From an uncultured Bacteroides sp. (GTDB lineage Bacteria; Bacteroidota; Bacteroidia; Bacteroidales; Bacteroidaceae): a stretch of 25,128 nt of DNA. The notes under the pieces are model-generated. The model was not told the DNA's origin and did no database searches. It saw nothing but the letters and a program-made list of their open reading frames with translations. Position numbers and translations under genes: made by a program. Positions 7,353-15,640 of the stretch are shown piece by piece (position 1 is the first letter of the stretch; each line of letters begins with the position of its first letter). Where the stretch lies: the NCBI GenBank assembly GCA_900546645.1, contig URDR01000039.1, forward strand, positions 1 through 25,128, written 5' to 3'.

Positions 7353-8711
7353 TTACTTGCTGAATTCTTTATGGAATTCTACTACGGCTTCGATGCCTTT
7401 CCGGAAGATGTCTAAGGAGAAGCTTTCATTCGGTGAATGGATGGCATTGCTTTCCAGACCGAATCCCATCAGTACAGTCTTGATGCCAAGGATTTGCTCA
7501 AAGTCGCTGATGATAGGAATGCTTCCTCCGCGGCGCACAGCCAATGGCTTCTGACCGAATGCTTTGGTGAAGCCCGCTTCTGCGGCACGATAAGCCGGAA
7601 GGCTGATGGGACATACGTATCCTTCGCCACCGTGCATGGGAGTTACCTTGATGTCGACATAATCGGGGGCTATTTCACGGATGTAGTCAATGAATAGTTG
7701 GGAGATTTTTTCATGGTTCTGATGGGGAACGAGACGGCTGGATACTTTTGCGTAAGCCTTTGAAGGCAGTACGGTCTTTGAACCTTCTCCGGTGTATCCT
7801 CCCCAAATGCCGCAGATGTCGAAAGACGGACGGCAGCTGTTACGCTCCAGGGTGGAGTAGCCTTTTTCGCCTTTCAGTGCTTTGACTCCGATGGCTGCCA
7901 TGTATTTGGATTCGTCGAAGGGGATGTGAGCTATCATTTCCCGTTCTTCAGCAGGAACTTCTTCTACATCGTCATAGAAATGAGGGATGGTGATGCGTCC
8001 GTTTTCATCTACAATCTGAGCCAGCAGGCTGCAGAGGGTGTTAATGGGATTGGCAACAGCTCCTCCGAAGTGACCGGAGTGGAGGTCGCGGTTCGGTCCT
8101 GTCACTTCTATTTCCCAATAAGCAAGTCCGCGGAGTCCGGTAGTGAGTGAGGGTAAATCTGCACCCAGCATGCTGGTATCTGATACCAAAATAACATCAG
8201 CTTTCAGCAGGTCTTTGTGCTCTTTCAGGAAGGCATTCAGGCTGGGGGAGCCGATTTCTTCTTCTCCTTCAAAAATGAATTTTACGTTGTGGCGCAACAG
8301 GCCTTCGTGTACCATATATTCAAAAGCTTTGGCTTGAATCATGGCTTGTCCTTTATCGTCGTCGGCACCGCGTGCCCAGATGCGTCCGTCGCGGATTTCA
8401 GGAGCAAAGGGATCGCTTTTCCATAAATCCAAGGGTTCGGCGGGCATTACATCGTAGTGGGCATAGACCAGTACGGTAGGTGCTTCAGGATGGATTATCT
8501 TTTCGGCATAGACCAAGGGGTTGCCTTGGGAAGGCATAATCACCGCCTTATCTGCTCCTGCTTTCAAAAGAAGTTCTTTCCATTGTTCGGCACAGGCCTG
8601 CATGTCGTTTTTATGTTTGGGCAGTGCGCTGATGCTGGGTATCCGGATGAGGCTGAATAACTCTTCTAGAAAGCGGCTCTCATTTTCCTGTATGTATTGT
8701 TTGATGTCCAT
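7353..8711 (-). CDS. M20-family dipeptidase (ArgE/DapE/CPG2-type)
   Basis: A 452-residue cytosolic metallopeptidase. Motifs in order: AHYDVMP (His85, Asp87), ARGADDDKGQ (bridging Asp near 118), FEGEEEIGS (catalytic and metal Glu near 151/152), SDTSML, the dimerisation domain from about 200 with DLHSGHFGGAV, and GGSIPIISDF plus a late NAIHSPNES with the final metal His. This subfamily acts on dipeptides or N-acyl amino acids; the long form (about 450 aa) resembles Xaa-dipeptidases of the DUG1/CNDP type. It has no signal peptide. It is transcribed divergently from a small lipoprotein gene, with overlapping promoter elements between them. Confidence 0.93.
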   Translation of the reverse strand: MDIKQYIQENESRFLEELFSLIRIPSISALPKHKNDMQACAEQWKELLLKAGADKAVIMPSQGNPLVYAEKIIHPEAPTVLVYAHYDVMPAEPLDLWKSDPFAPEIRDGRIWARGADDDKGQAMIQAKAFEYMVHEGLLRHNVKFIFEGEEEIGSPSLNAFLKEHKDLLKADVILVSDTSMLGADLPSLTTGLRGLAYWEIEVTGPNRDLHSGHFGGAVANPINTLCSLLAQIVDENGRITIPHFYDDVEEVPAEEREMIAHIPFDESKYMAAIGVKALKGEKGYSTLERNSCRPSFDICGIWGGYTGEGSKTVLPSKAYAKVSSRLVPHQNHEKISQLFIDYIREIAPDYVDIKVTPMHGGEGYVCPISLPAYRAAEAGFTKAFGQKPLAVRRGGSIPIISDFEQILGIKTVLMGFGLESNAIHSPNESFSLDIFRKGIEAVVEFHKEFSK

Positions 8712-8737
8712 AAGCTATAATTTTTTAGTTTTGGTTA

Positions 8738-8768
8738 CGAAGATAACGAAAGTTTTTGTTTTTTGAAA
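8738..8768 (-). promoter_or_regulatory. Candidate promoter of the M20 dipeptidase gene
   Basis: On the - strand TATCTTCG (8745-8738) has one mismatch to TAnnTTTG, with TTTC (8768-8765) 19 bases upstream in place of TTTG. It overlaps the -33 region of the divergent promoter at 8755-8784. Confidence 0.4.
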
Positions 8769-8784
8769 CTTCTGCGTATCTTTG
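8755..8784 (+). promoter_or_regulatory. Bacteroides-type promoter of the small lipoprotein gene
   Basis: TTTG (8755-8758), an 18-base spacer, and TATCTTTG (8777-8784) give a near-consensus -33/-7 pair. Because this box overlaps the TTG at 8782, that codon cannot be the translation start. Confidence 0.65.
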
Positions 8785-8841
8785 AGGCCAAATAAAAGGT
8801 ATCGGATAGAGAGGATGCCTGGTCAACTAAAAGAAGGAATT

Positions 8842-9288
8842 ATGAATAAAGTATGGAATTTAGGGAGAATAGGAATTGCTGCCATCTGCTGTCTGCTGAT
8901 GACAACGTTGTTTTCATCGTGTGAAGAAACCTATATACATGCCGACCGTGCCATGCCGGGGATGTGGGTTATCGAAGATATTTATGATATCTCGCCAGAG
9001 GGACTTGTAGATATGCCCTTCCGCATCGGTGATGAGGTGGAGTTTATGGAAGACGGTTGTCTCTTTTTATGGGATGGCCGCTATGAACATGAGGGCAACT
9101 GGTGGGTGGAAGAGCACTTTAATGCTACTTATATCTGTATCAAAATGGAGGGCTATAGAGATCCAATCAGAGGACGCATTAGTGATGTGTATGCCGGTCG
9201 GGTGGTTTGGTCGATTTATCCGCATTATGTAAGCGATTACTGGATGGGAGAACCGGTGACGGAACTGACTTTCCGGAGCCTAGAGTAA
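8842..9288 (+). CDS. Small uncharacterised lipoprotein (148 aa)
   Basis: The start is placed at ATG 8842, preceded by an AAGAAGGAA ribosome-binding stretch; the longer frame beginning with TTG at 8782 overlaps the promoter. Residues 1-27 are a lipoprotein signal (LFSSC, Cys27). The mature part has regularly spaced aromatic and acidic residues (GMWVIEDIYDI, DEVEFMEDGCLFLWDGRYEHEGNWWVEE, TELTFRSLE). This is the pattern of small beta-barrel lipocalin-like lipoproteins common in Bacteroidales, in which a G-x-W starts the first strand and a flag of DG..W.. follows. The fold assignment is inference and no function is known. A single-gene unit closed by a bidirectional terminator. Confidence 0.75.
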   Translation: MNKVWNLGRIGIAAICCLLMTTLFSSCEETYIHADRAMPGMWVIEDIYDISPEGLVDMPFRIGDEVEFMEDGCLFLWDGRYEHEGNWWVEEHFNATYICIKMEGYRDPIRGRISDVYAGRVVWSIYPHYVSDYWMGEPVTELTFRSLE

Positions 9289-9297
9289 GGAATCGGT

Positions 9298-9332
9298 AAA
9301 AAAAACGGAGCGTTTTATCGCTCCGTTTTTTT
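9298..9332. terminator. Bidirectional rho-independent terminator
   Basis: Stem ACGGAGCG/CGCTCCGT (9305-9312 with 9319-9326) flanked by A8 on the left and T7 on the right. It serves both the lipoprotein gene (+) and the yihY gene (-), which converge here. Confidence 0.92.
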
Positions 9333-9337
9333 ATGTC

Positions 9338-10651
9338 TTAAAGGTCTTTCAGAAGAATCCGGTTGTTTTGTTCTGTAAATTCTTTACGTGCCTTGACCAG
9401 TACTTTCCATGAGTCGGGATAGCGGGCGTTGTCTATTTTGAAATCTTCTGAACCGTTCATGTCTAATTTGGTGAGAAGCATGCCTACCGTCAGACGGTTA
9501 ATGTCAACTCCGGGGATATAGGTAATGTCTCTTCCTTTTTCGTCGCTGACCGCCTCGTAGATTAAATGCATATCTTGCAGTTCATATAAAATCCGCTTGG
9601 TCAGCCGGATTGGAATGCGGTGCTCCCTGCTCAGCTCTTCTGCCGTATAAGGAACTTGTATCTGCTCAAACCGTTTGCAGATGGCTGCAAGAATGATGGT
9701 GCAGAAGAAATCATGGTAGCGGCGGCTGATGTTCTCGGTCTCTTTATCGAAACTGAAGGCATCGAGGTTTTGGCTGATGTAGCTCATTTCTGCTCCGAGG
9801 AGGCAGATGGTCCATGAAATTTGAGTCCATAGCAGGAACATGGGGATGGCGGCGAAGCTTCCGTAGATGGCATTGTAGTTTGATACCCAAATCTGGCTGT
9901 TGATGTAGAAATACTGGAATGCCTGGAAGGCGCTTCCTGCTAGAATACCCGGCAGTATGGCATGGCTGAGGCGTACTTTGGTGTTTGGGATAAAAACAAA
10001 TAATCCGATAAACATGCCCCATGTAAGGGTATAAGGTATCATGCGGACCAGAAACTTCAGTACCGGACCGAGAAGCAGGTAGTTATCCATCTGTTTCACA
10101 TACGTGGTCATGAAGATGGTCAATCCACTGGATATGACAATCAGCAGTGGCAGCAGCAGTAACATGGAGAAATAGTCGGTTATCTTTCGGAATACAGTAC
10201 GGGGATGTTTTACCTGCCAGATGGCATTGAAGCTGCGTTCGATGTTATCGGTCAGAATGAGTACGGTCCAAAGCAACATGATTAAGCCCACTCCGATGAA
10301 AATGCCGCTTTGTGCATGTTCCAGATAAGAGTTGACCCAGGTAATAATCAGCTCAGCCTGCTGCTGGGTGACACTTGTACGAAACTGGTTTTCCATTAGG
10401 GCATCAAAGCCTAATCCTCGCGCAATGGCAAAAAGAAGTGCTAGGATGGGGATGATGGAAAGCAGGGTGCTGTAAGTCAGAGCTGAGGCACGCACGGGAA
10501 TGCGGTCGGCTGTAAATTGACGGATAGAAAGAAGAACGATTTTTATACAAGCATAGATGCGGTGCTGCAGCGGTGTTGCCTCCTCATCGGTTACGCGCCA
10601 GATGCCGACAGTGAGAAACTGTAGCCAATTCTTGATTTTAGCTTGATTCAT
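9338..10651 (-). CDS. yihY: YihY/BrkB-family inner membrane protein
   Basis: A 437-residue polytopic membrane protein. The family core (about residues 30-300) contains RASALTYSTLLSIIPILALLFAIARG, the segment most characteristic of YihY, and about six hydrophobic spans, including FIGVGLIMLLWTVLILTDNIERSFNAIWQV and a later FAAIPMFLLWTQISWTICLLGAEMSY. The C-terminal ~130 residues are hydrophilic, with a winged-helix-like stretch (YTAEELSREHRIPIRLTKRILYEL) seen in longer Bacteroidetes members. The family was once annotated as RNase BN in error; its true function is unknown. It lies about 34 bases downstream of rnpB on the same strand, with no promoter of its own visible. Confidence 0.93.
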   Translation of the reverse strand: MNQAKIKNWLQFLTVGIWRVTDEEATPLQHRIYACIKIVLLSIRQFTADRIPVRASALTYSTLLSIIPILALLFAIARGLGFDALMENQFRTSVTQQQAELIITWVNSYLEHAQSGIFIGVGLIMLLWTVLILTDNIERSFNAIWQVKHPRTVFRKITDYFSMLLLLPLLIVISSGLTIFMTTYVKQMDNYLLLGPVLKFLVRMIPYTLTWGMFIGLFVFIPNTKVRLSHAILPGILAGSAFQAFQYFYINSQIWVSNYNAIYGSFAAIPMFLLWTQISWTICLLGAEMSYISQNLDAFSFDKETENISRRYHDFFCTIILAAICKRFEQIQVPYTAEELSREHRIPIRLTKRILYELQDMHLIYEAVSDEKGRDITYIPGVDINRLTVGMLLTKLDMNGSEDFKIDNARYPDSWKVLVKARKEFTEQNNRILLKDL

Positions 10652-10684
10652 GAAATAAGTTTAGGTAAAGGGTAAGGAAAAAAG

Positions 10685-11053
10685 AGATGCAGTCGGCCGA
10701 TAAGCCGGGTTCTGTTTCCCGATAAACGGGATGCCTGTCATTTATCTACGCTTCACGTCACCGAAAAGCTCTAGCGGTCCACCCTCCGACGTGGGGCGAG
10801 CAACCCTCGTTAATGCCGGTTTACATGACCTTACAACTCCTAAGATGCACAGCCTGTATGTCGCCATACAGCTGGTAGGCTCTTACCCTACCTTCTCACC
10901 CTTGCCTTTACGGAGAAAGGCGGTTATTTTCTTCTGCATTACTCCACCCTCGCGGATAGCTTTCTGTTAGGAAGTAGGATGCTCTGTGTTGCCCGGACTT
11001 TCCTCTTTTGCATTTATTAAATACACCAGCGACAGACTGTCCGACTGCAATCT
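10685..11053 (-). ncRNA. rnpB: RNase P RNA (class A)
   Basis: The catalytic RNA that removes 5' leaders from pre-tRNA. Read on the - strand it begins AGATTGCAGTCGG and ends CCGACTGCATCT, which pair to form P1. The invariant GAGGAAAGTCCGGGC lies at 11005-10991, and the conserved 3' block AACCCGGCTTATCGGCCGAC spans 10711-10692. The internal GGGTAAGAGCCTACC element and other class A helices are present. Length is about 369 nt. The -7 box TACCTTTG at 11067-11060 fits a start near 11053, and a run of T on the - strand just past 10685 would end the transcript. Ends are accurate to a few bases. Confidence 0.96.
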
Positions 11054-11059
11054 CTGCGG

Positions 11060-11067
11060 CAAAGGTA
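11060..11067 (-). promoter_or_regulatory. rnpB: -7 box of rnpB
   Basis: TACCTTTG on the - strand, a perfect TAnnTTTG match about 7 bases before the inferred RNA 5' end. No clear -33 element. Confidence 0.65.
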
Positions 11068-11097
11068 CGTAATAAAACTGAAATATGACGGAATTTT

Positions 11098-11154
11098 TGT
11101 CAGAAATATTGAATGTGTCAGTAAACTGACTGATAATGAATGTAAATTTGTCAG
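11098..11154. promoter_or_regulatory. TGTCAG repeat cluster with palindrome, possible operator
   Basis: TGTCAG occurs three times (11098, 11116, 11149). The middle copy is part of the inverted repeat GTCAGT-AA-ACTGAC (11117-11130). It lies between rnpB and the divergent Deg protease gene and could bind a regulator of either; no specific factor can be named. Confidence 0.35.
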
Positions 11155-11307
11155 TTTCCTCCGTTAAGTGCGGTTAATGAGAAAAGTTTCTTTGTTAAAA
11201 GACGGAAAAAAGAGAGGGGGAGGTGTACAACTGTATGGTTTTTGTTCTACTTTAGCAAATGAAAGGTTAAAACATTATTGAAATTAACAATTAAGAACTA
11301 TAAGATT

Positions 11308-12807
11308 ATGAAAACATCAACTAAATTTGTAATAGGCGCAGCTGCTATGGTAGCTGTCAGTGCCGGGGTTGCCGGTGTAACTGCGTATGCGGTGATGCAG
11401 AATAACCAGAAGGATAATGCTTCTTTTTATGAAGCTTTCAATACAGCTCCGCTGACTCGCACGGCTGCTTTTGATGCGACTGCCATGCAACCGGTGGACT
11501 TGACACAGGCTGCTGAAAGTTCTTTGAATTCGGTGGTGCATATCATGGCTGTACAGCGCAGTAAGACACAGGTGGTTCAGGGACAACCGGATATTTTTGA
11601 TTTCTTCTTTGGTGATGGACGTGGCCGTCAGCGCCAAATCGAAACACCTGAGCAGCGTGGATTTGGTTCTGGAGTTATCATTTCGAAAGACGGATATATT
11701 GTGACGAACAATCACGTAATTGACGGTGCAGATGAAATTAGTGTGAAATTGCATGACAGTCGTGAAATGAAAGGGCGTGTGGTAGGAACTGACCCTACTT
11801 CTGACTTGGCTCTGGTTAAAATTGAAGGGGATGATTTCCCGGCAATTCCTATTGGAAGTTCGGATGCCTTGAAAGTAGGAGAGTGGGTACTTGCAGTGGG
11901 TAATCCGTTTACTTTGGGGTCTACGGTGACTGCCGGAGTGGTAAGTGCTAAGGCTCGCGGACTAGGGGCAAATCAGGTGGAGTCGTTTATTCAGACAGAT
12001 GCGGCTATCAACCAGGGAAACAGTGGGGGTGCATTGGTTAATGCCCGTGGTGAACTGGTAGGTATTAATGCCATGCTTTACTCGCCGACTGGTGCTTATT
12101 CGGGCTATGGTTTTGCCATCCCTACCAGCATCATGACGAAGGTGGTAACCGACTTGAAACAATATGGAACGGTTCAGCGTGCTTTATTGGGTATTGCTGG
12201 TCGTGATATGGGCAATGAGGTTTATCCGGAAGAAATACGTAAGGAGCAGAAAGAACTTGGAACCAATACGGGTGTACAGATTGTTTCGGTAGAAGAGGAT
12301 GGCTCTGTATCGGGGGTATTAGAGAAAAACGATGTAATCATTGCACTGGATGGAAAGAAAATCAAGACCATGAGTGAACTTCAAGGTTTGTTGGCTCAGC
12401 ACCGTCCGGGCGATAAGATCAAGCTTACGGTATGGCGTGACAAGAAAGAAAAAGAATTTACCGTGACGCTGAAGAACGCACAGGGAAATACCAAGGTGGT
12501 GAAGAAAGCGGATATGGAAATCTTGGGAGCAGCCTTCCGTGTGGTACCTGATGAAGTGAAACGACAGTTGAACTTGGGATATGGTGTTCAAGTAACTGGT
12601 TTGACCAGCGGACGAATGGCTGACAGCGGTATCCGTAAAGGATTCATTATATTAAAAGCCAATAATAAACAGCTGCGTACGGTAGAGGATTTGGAAACTG
12701 TAATGAAAGCTGCTTCACAGTCACCCGACCAGGTCTTGTTTATGACAGGAGTTTATCCTTCAGGAAAGCGTGCGAATTATGCAGTTGACTTGTCGCAGGC
12801 TGAATAA
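11308..12807 (+). CDS. degQ: HtrA/DegP/DegQ-family periplasmic serine protease
   Basis: A 499-residue periplasmic chaperone-protease that degrades misfolded envelope proteins. The start is ATG 11308 (the frame extends to a TTG at 11278 that would add ten polar residues before the signal sequence). Residues 1-32 form a signal/anchor. The trypsin-like domain holds the catalytic triad: His136 in TNNHVIDGAD, Asp166 in TSDLALVKI and Ser239 in GNSGGALVN. Two PDZ domains follow, the first from about 275 (ALLGIAGRDMG... VSGVLEKNDVIIALDGKKI) and the second from about 405, ending in a YPSGKR strand. The LA-loop region (about 90-112) carries FDFFFGDGRGR as in DegQ/DegP. A cluster of TGTCAG repeats lies upstream. 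Confidence 0.96.
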   Translation: MKTSTKFVIGAAAMVAVSAGVAGVTAYAVMQNNQKDNASFYEAFNTAPLTRTAAFDATAMQPVDLTQAAESSLNSVVHIMAVQRSKTQVVQGQPDIFDFFFGDGRGRQRQIETPEQRGFGSGVIISKDGYIVTNNHVIDGADEISVKLHDSREMKGRVVGTDPTSDLALVKIEGDDFPAIPIGSSDALKVGEWVLAVGNPFTLGSTVTAGVVSAKARGLGANQVESFIQTDAAINQGNSGGALVNARGELVGINAMLYSPTGAYSGYGFAIPTSIMTKVVTDLKQYGTVQRALLGIAGRDMGNEVYPEEIRKEQKELGTNTGVQIVSVEEDGSVSGVLEKNDVIIALDGKKIKTMSELQGLLAQHRPGDKIKLTVWRDKKEKEFTVTLKNAQGNTKVVKKADMEILGAAFRVVPDEVKRQLNLGYGVQVTGLTSGRMADSGIRKGFIILKANNKQLRTVEDLETVMKAASQSPDQVLFMTGVYPSGKRANYAVDLSQAE

Positions 12808-12851
12808 ACTATCAGGAGGCATAGAATAGGTTTTTAAGGTAAAAGATGGGG

Positions 12852-12880
12852 GAGGCGTGTTCAGGCTACTGACACGCCTC
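12852..12880 (+). terminator. Hairpin after the Deg protease gene
   Basis: GAGGCGTGTTCAG pairs with CTGACACGCCTC (one bulged T, 4-base loop). It is GC-rich but has no T run after it (TTGACTT), so it is a transcript 3'-end or processing structure rather than a classic terminator. 12881-13048 holds nothing else I can identify. Confidence 0.5.
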
Positions 12881-13048
12881 TTGACTTATGTTCTGATTCT
12901 ATCTTTGTGGTAATTTAGTAGGGGGACGTTTATCGACGGTCTGTTGGATAGGGTAGAATAAAGAGCCATTTGGCTGGAGAAGCCGTAGGAAAGTGCGCTA
13001 TAGAAAGAAAAATATAGAATAAGCAAGTAAAAATTCAAATTTTTTTTG

Positions 13049-13056
13049 TATTTTTG
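13049..13056 (+). promoter_or_regulatory. rpoD: -7 box of the primary sigma factor gene
   Basis: TATTTTTG matches TAnnTTTG 22 bases before the ATG at 13079. The region upstream is A/T rich with no clear TTTG at -33. Confidence 0.55.
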
Positions 13057-13078
13057 CATCCAAATCGTTTTATATAGA

Positions 13079-13939
13079 ATGAGACAATTAAAGATTACCA
13101 AAAGTATCACTAACCGAGAGAGCGCTTCACTTGACAAGTATTTACAGGAAATTGGCCGTGAAGACTTGATTACCGTAGAAGAGGAAGTAGAGCTCGCTCA
13201 GCGTATCCGTAAAGGCGACCGTGTTGCTTTAGAGAAGTTGACACGTGCGAACCTCCGATTCGTAGTTTCTGTAGCTAAACAGTATCAGAATCAGGGATTG
13301 AGTTTGCCAGACTTGATCAATGAAGGTAACTTGGGATTAATTAAAGCTGCTGAGAAGTTTGACGAAACGCGTGGCTTTAAGTTCATCAGTTATGCTGTTT
13401 GGTGGATTCGCCAGTCAATATTGCAAGCATTGGCGGAGCAGTCGCGTATCGTACGTTTGCCTTTGAATCAGGTTGGTTCGTTGAATAAAATCAGCAAAGC
13501 CTTCTCTAAGTTTGAACAGGAAAACGAACGTCGTCCGTCGCCAGAAGAACTTGCTGATGAACTGGAAATTCCTGTAGACAAGATTTCGGATACACTGAAA
13601 GTGTCAGGCCGTCACATCTCTGTAGATGCTCCTTTTGTGGAAGGGGAGGACAACAGCTTGCTGGATGTGCTGGTTAACGACGATTCTCCTATGGCAGACC
13701 GTTCGCTGGTTAATGAATCACTTTCGAGAGAAATCGACAGAGCCCTTTCTACGTTAACCGAAAGAGAAAAGGATATTATTCAGATGTTTTTCGGTATTAA
13801 CACGCAGGAAATGACGTTAGAAGAAATCGGCGACAAGTTTGGACTCACCCGTGAGCGCGTTCGTCAGATTAAAGAAAAAGCTATTAGAAGACTAAGACAA
13901 AATTCACGTAGCAAGTTGCTCAAATCTTATTTAGGGTAA
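13079..13939 (+). CDS. rpoD: Primary RNA polymerase sigma factor (sigma-70/RpoD type, short form)
   Basis: A 286-residue housekeeping sigma factor. It lacks region 1.1 and starts directly with MRQLKITKSIT and region 1.2 (SLDKYLQEIGREDLITVEEE). Region 2 is complete, with LTRANLRFVVSVAKQYQ, LPDLINEGNLGLIKAAEKFD and the -10 recognition helix FISYAVWWIRQSI. Region 3 (RLPLNQVGSLNKI) and region 4 (LTEREKDIIQMFFGIN, LEEIGDKFGLTRERVRQIKEKAIRRLR) follow. This matches the short primary sigma of Bacteroides (sigma-ABfr), which recognises TAnnTTTG/TTTG promoters like those seen throughout the window. The start is ATG 13079; eleven extra codons upstream overlap the promoter. Monocistronic with its own terminator. 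Confidence 0.97.
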   Translation: MRQLKITKSITNRESASLDKYLQEIGREDLITVEEEVELAQRIRKGDRVALEKLTRANLRFVVSVAKQYQNQGLSLPDLINEGNLGLIKAAEKFDETRGFKFISYAVWWIRQSILQALAEQSRIVRLPLNQVGSLNKISKAFSKFEQENERRPSPEELADELEIPVDKISDTLKVSGRHISVDAPFVEGEDNSLLDVLVNDDSPMADRSLVNESLSREIDRALSTLTEREKDIIQMFFGINTQEMTLEEIGDKFGLTRERVRQIKEKAIRRLRQNSRSKLLKSYLG

Positions 13940-13953
13940 GAAGCGTTGATTTC

Positions 13954-14016
13954 AGAAAAAAATGCCATCCTTCAGTGATGGGTCGGAGGACCTGAAACTG
14001 AAGGATGGCGTTTTTT
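13954..14016. terminator. Bidirectional terminator between rpoD and apbE
   Basis: A 13 bp perfect stem (GCCATCCTTCAGT at 13964-13976 with ACTGAAGGATGGC at 13997-14009), T6 on the right and an A-run (T-run on the - strand) on the left. Confidence 0.9.
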
Positions 14017-14039
14017 ATACCTGCTGTTGTTACGAAGGT

Positions 14040-15050
14040 TTAGTTCTTCATATAGCGTTTCATGCCATTAGTTGAAAACGTTTTCAGCTTGCCGTTTTTA
14101 TCGGTGTAAATAAAATAAGCTTCCAGTTCTTGGTGACGGCTGCAGATGGCTTTGGCTGAATCGAGGCCTAATACCATAAATGAAGTGGCATAAGCATCGG
14201 CTGTGGCGCAATCGGCAGCGATAACTGTTGCCGATAGAATGTTATGCTGGATAGGGTATCCTGTGCGCGGATCAATGGTGTGCGCATATTTTTTTCCGTC
14301 TTTGTAGTAAAAGTTGCGGTAGTTTCCTGAGGTTGCTAATCCTACATTGGTAACTTCCAGTACGGTTTGTAATTCCTGGTTTACAGCCAGTGAATCATCT
14401 ACCGGTTTGTTGATTCCGATACGCCATGTTTCCATACTGGGATTTTCTCCTCTCATTACTAACTCCCCTCCAATATCAATCATGTAGTTTTTAATCCCTT
14501 TCCGCTCGAACAGTTGGGCTACCCGGTCCACTCCAAATCCTTTGGCAATCGAGCCGCAGTCGAGCATGATTCTGGGGTCTTGCTTTACAATCTGTTTACC
14601 GTCGAAGAATACCTTGTCAATTCCTATTAATTGGCGAAGACTGTCAACCTTGACCGAATCAGGAAATTCAGAGGTTTTGAAACCAAATCCCCAGGCATTT
14701 ACCAGTGGGGCTACTGTGATGTCGAATGCTCCGTGTGTTTCTTTTGAAATCTGCTTTGAAAGGTTGAATACATATAAAAACAGACTGTCGGGGGTCATAT
14801 CTGTGTTATTATTGATATGAGTAATTACCGAGTTCTTGTTGAAGGGAGATAATGAGAAATCTACTTTCTTCAGTTCGGCTTCGATTTCTGTTTTTAAACT
14901 GCTTTCATGCTGATAAGTAATTTTATATATGGTTCCGAAAACCAATCCCTGATCTGTTTGGTAAGGTGATTGTTTTTTTAGAATCAATATAGTGCCTATC
15001 ACCAGAAAGATGAGGAATGGCAACTGCCATTTTAATTGTTTGTTTGTCAT
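14040..15050 (-). CDS. apbE: FAD:protein FMN transferase ApbE
   Basis: A 336-residue enzyme that attaches FMN covalently to Thr/Ser of exported flavoproteins (for example NqrC, RnfG) using FAD and Mg. The N-terminus is a single hydrophobic segment (LPFLIFLVIGTILIL), so it is an exported, membrane-anchored form. Family motifs are visible: SPFNKNSVITHIN, GAFDITVAPLVNAWGFG, CGSIAKGFGVDRVA (FAD site), YMIDIGGELVMRG, ATSGNYRNF, HTIDPRTGYP and the Mg-binding ADCATADAYATSFMVLG. It is the last gene of a six-gene run, 14 bases after mntP. No Rnf or Nqr gene is in the window, so its client is elsewhere. Confidence 0.96.
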   Translation of the reverse strand: MTNKQLKWQLPFLIFLVIGTILILKKQSPYQTDQGLVFGTIYKITYQHESSLKTEIEAELKKVDFSLSPFNKNSVITHINNNTDMTPDSLFLYVFNLSKQISKETHGAFDITVAPLVNAWGFGFKTSEFPDSVKVDSLRQLIGIDKVFFDGKQIVKQDPRIMLDCGSIAKGFGVDRVAQLFERKGIKNYMIDIGGELVMRGENPSMETWRIGINKPVDDSLAVNQELQTVLEVTNVGLATSGNYRNFYYKDGKKYAHTIDPRTGYPIQHNILSATVIAADCATADAYATSFMVLGLDSAKAICSRHQELEAYFIYTDKNGKLKTFSTNGMKRYMKN

Positions 15051-15064
15051 TCTGATAATATAGT

Positions 15065-15640
15065 TTAGTGGTTTAGTAATAAATGTTCAATCAGTATCTT
15101 TAGGCCGATTCCTATTAAGACCAGACCTCCGAAAAGTTCCATCCGGAGGTTGAAGCGTTTGCCAAAGGTTGCTCCAATGACACTTCCGGTCAGAGAAAGA
15201 ACCAGTGAAGCGATTCCAATGGCCCCAAGGGGCATAGCAAGTGAGCTTAACGTTTCAAATCCGGTAAAGGCGAAAGAAATTCCTACGGCTAAAGCGTCAA
15301 TGCTGGTGGCTACTGCTAAAGTCAGGATGACCGTCAGTCGAGTAGGGTCGAAGCAGGCTGTTTCTTCATCTTGGAAGTGTGAGCGGATCATGCGTATCCC
15401 GAGAAGAGCCAGTAATCCAAAGGCAATCCAATGATCGTAAGCTTGAATCAGGTGACTGAGGCTGCTGGCTCCCATCCAGCCGATGAGGGGCATCATGGCT
15501 TGGAACAGACCAAAGAAAAAGCCCATGCGCAAGAAGGTTGCCCATTGAATGCGGTGCAAAATAATTCCGCTGGTGACCGATACGGTAAAACAGTCGATGG
15601 CAAGACTGACGGCAAGTAGCCATATTTCCGTTAAACTCAT
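15065..15640 (-). CDS. mntP: Manganese efflux pump MntP
   Basis: A 191-residue six-helix inner membrane exporter that relieves Mn(II) excess. The two family repeats each carry an acidic membrane motif: SLAIDCFTVSVTSGI in helix 1 and ATSIDALAVGISFAF in helix 4. These correspond to the DA/DxxAVS motifs that bind the metal in E. coli MntP. Glycine-rich helices (GFFFGLFQAMMPLIGW, GAIGIASLVLSLTGSVIGATFGKR) complete the fold. Its ATG follows the TAA of the upstream gene with no gap, which indicates translational coupling. No yybP-ykoY Mn riboswitch is visible directly upstream, as expected for an internal operon gene. Confidence 0.94.
   Translation of the reverse strand: MSLTEIWLLAVSLAIDCFTVSVTSGIILHRIQWATFLRMGFFFGLFQAMMPLIGWMGASSLSHLIQAYDHWIAFGLLALLGIRMIRSHFQDEETACFDPTRLTVILTLAVATSIDALAVGISFAFTGFETLSSLAMPLGAIGIASLVLSLTGSVIGATFGKRFNLRMELFGGLVLIGIGLKILIEHLLLNH

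Noticed and set aside
8782..8841. A TTG start giving the small lipoprotein 20 extra residues
   Set aside because: It overlaps the -7 box; the ATG at 8842 has a ribosome-binding stretch and gives a proper lipoprotein signal.
10731..10970. A 79-codon + strand frame
   Set aside because: It lies entirely inside rnpB on the opposite strand.
12886..13137. An 83-codon - strand frame with hydrophobic stretches between the Deg protease and rpoD genes
   Set aside because: It overlaps the rpoD promoter and start, has no ribosome site or promoter, and its hydrophobicity comes from A/T-rich DNA.
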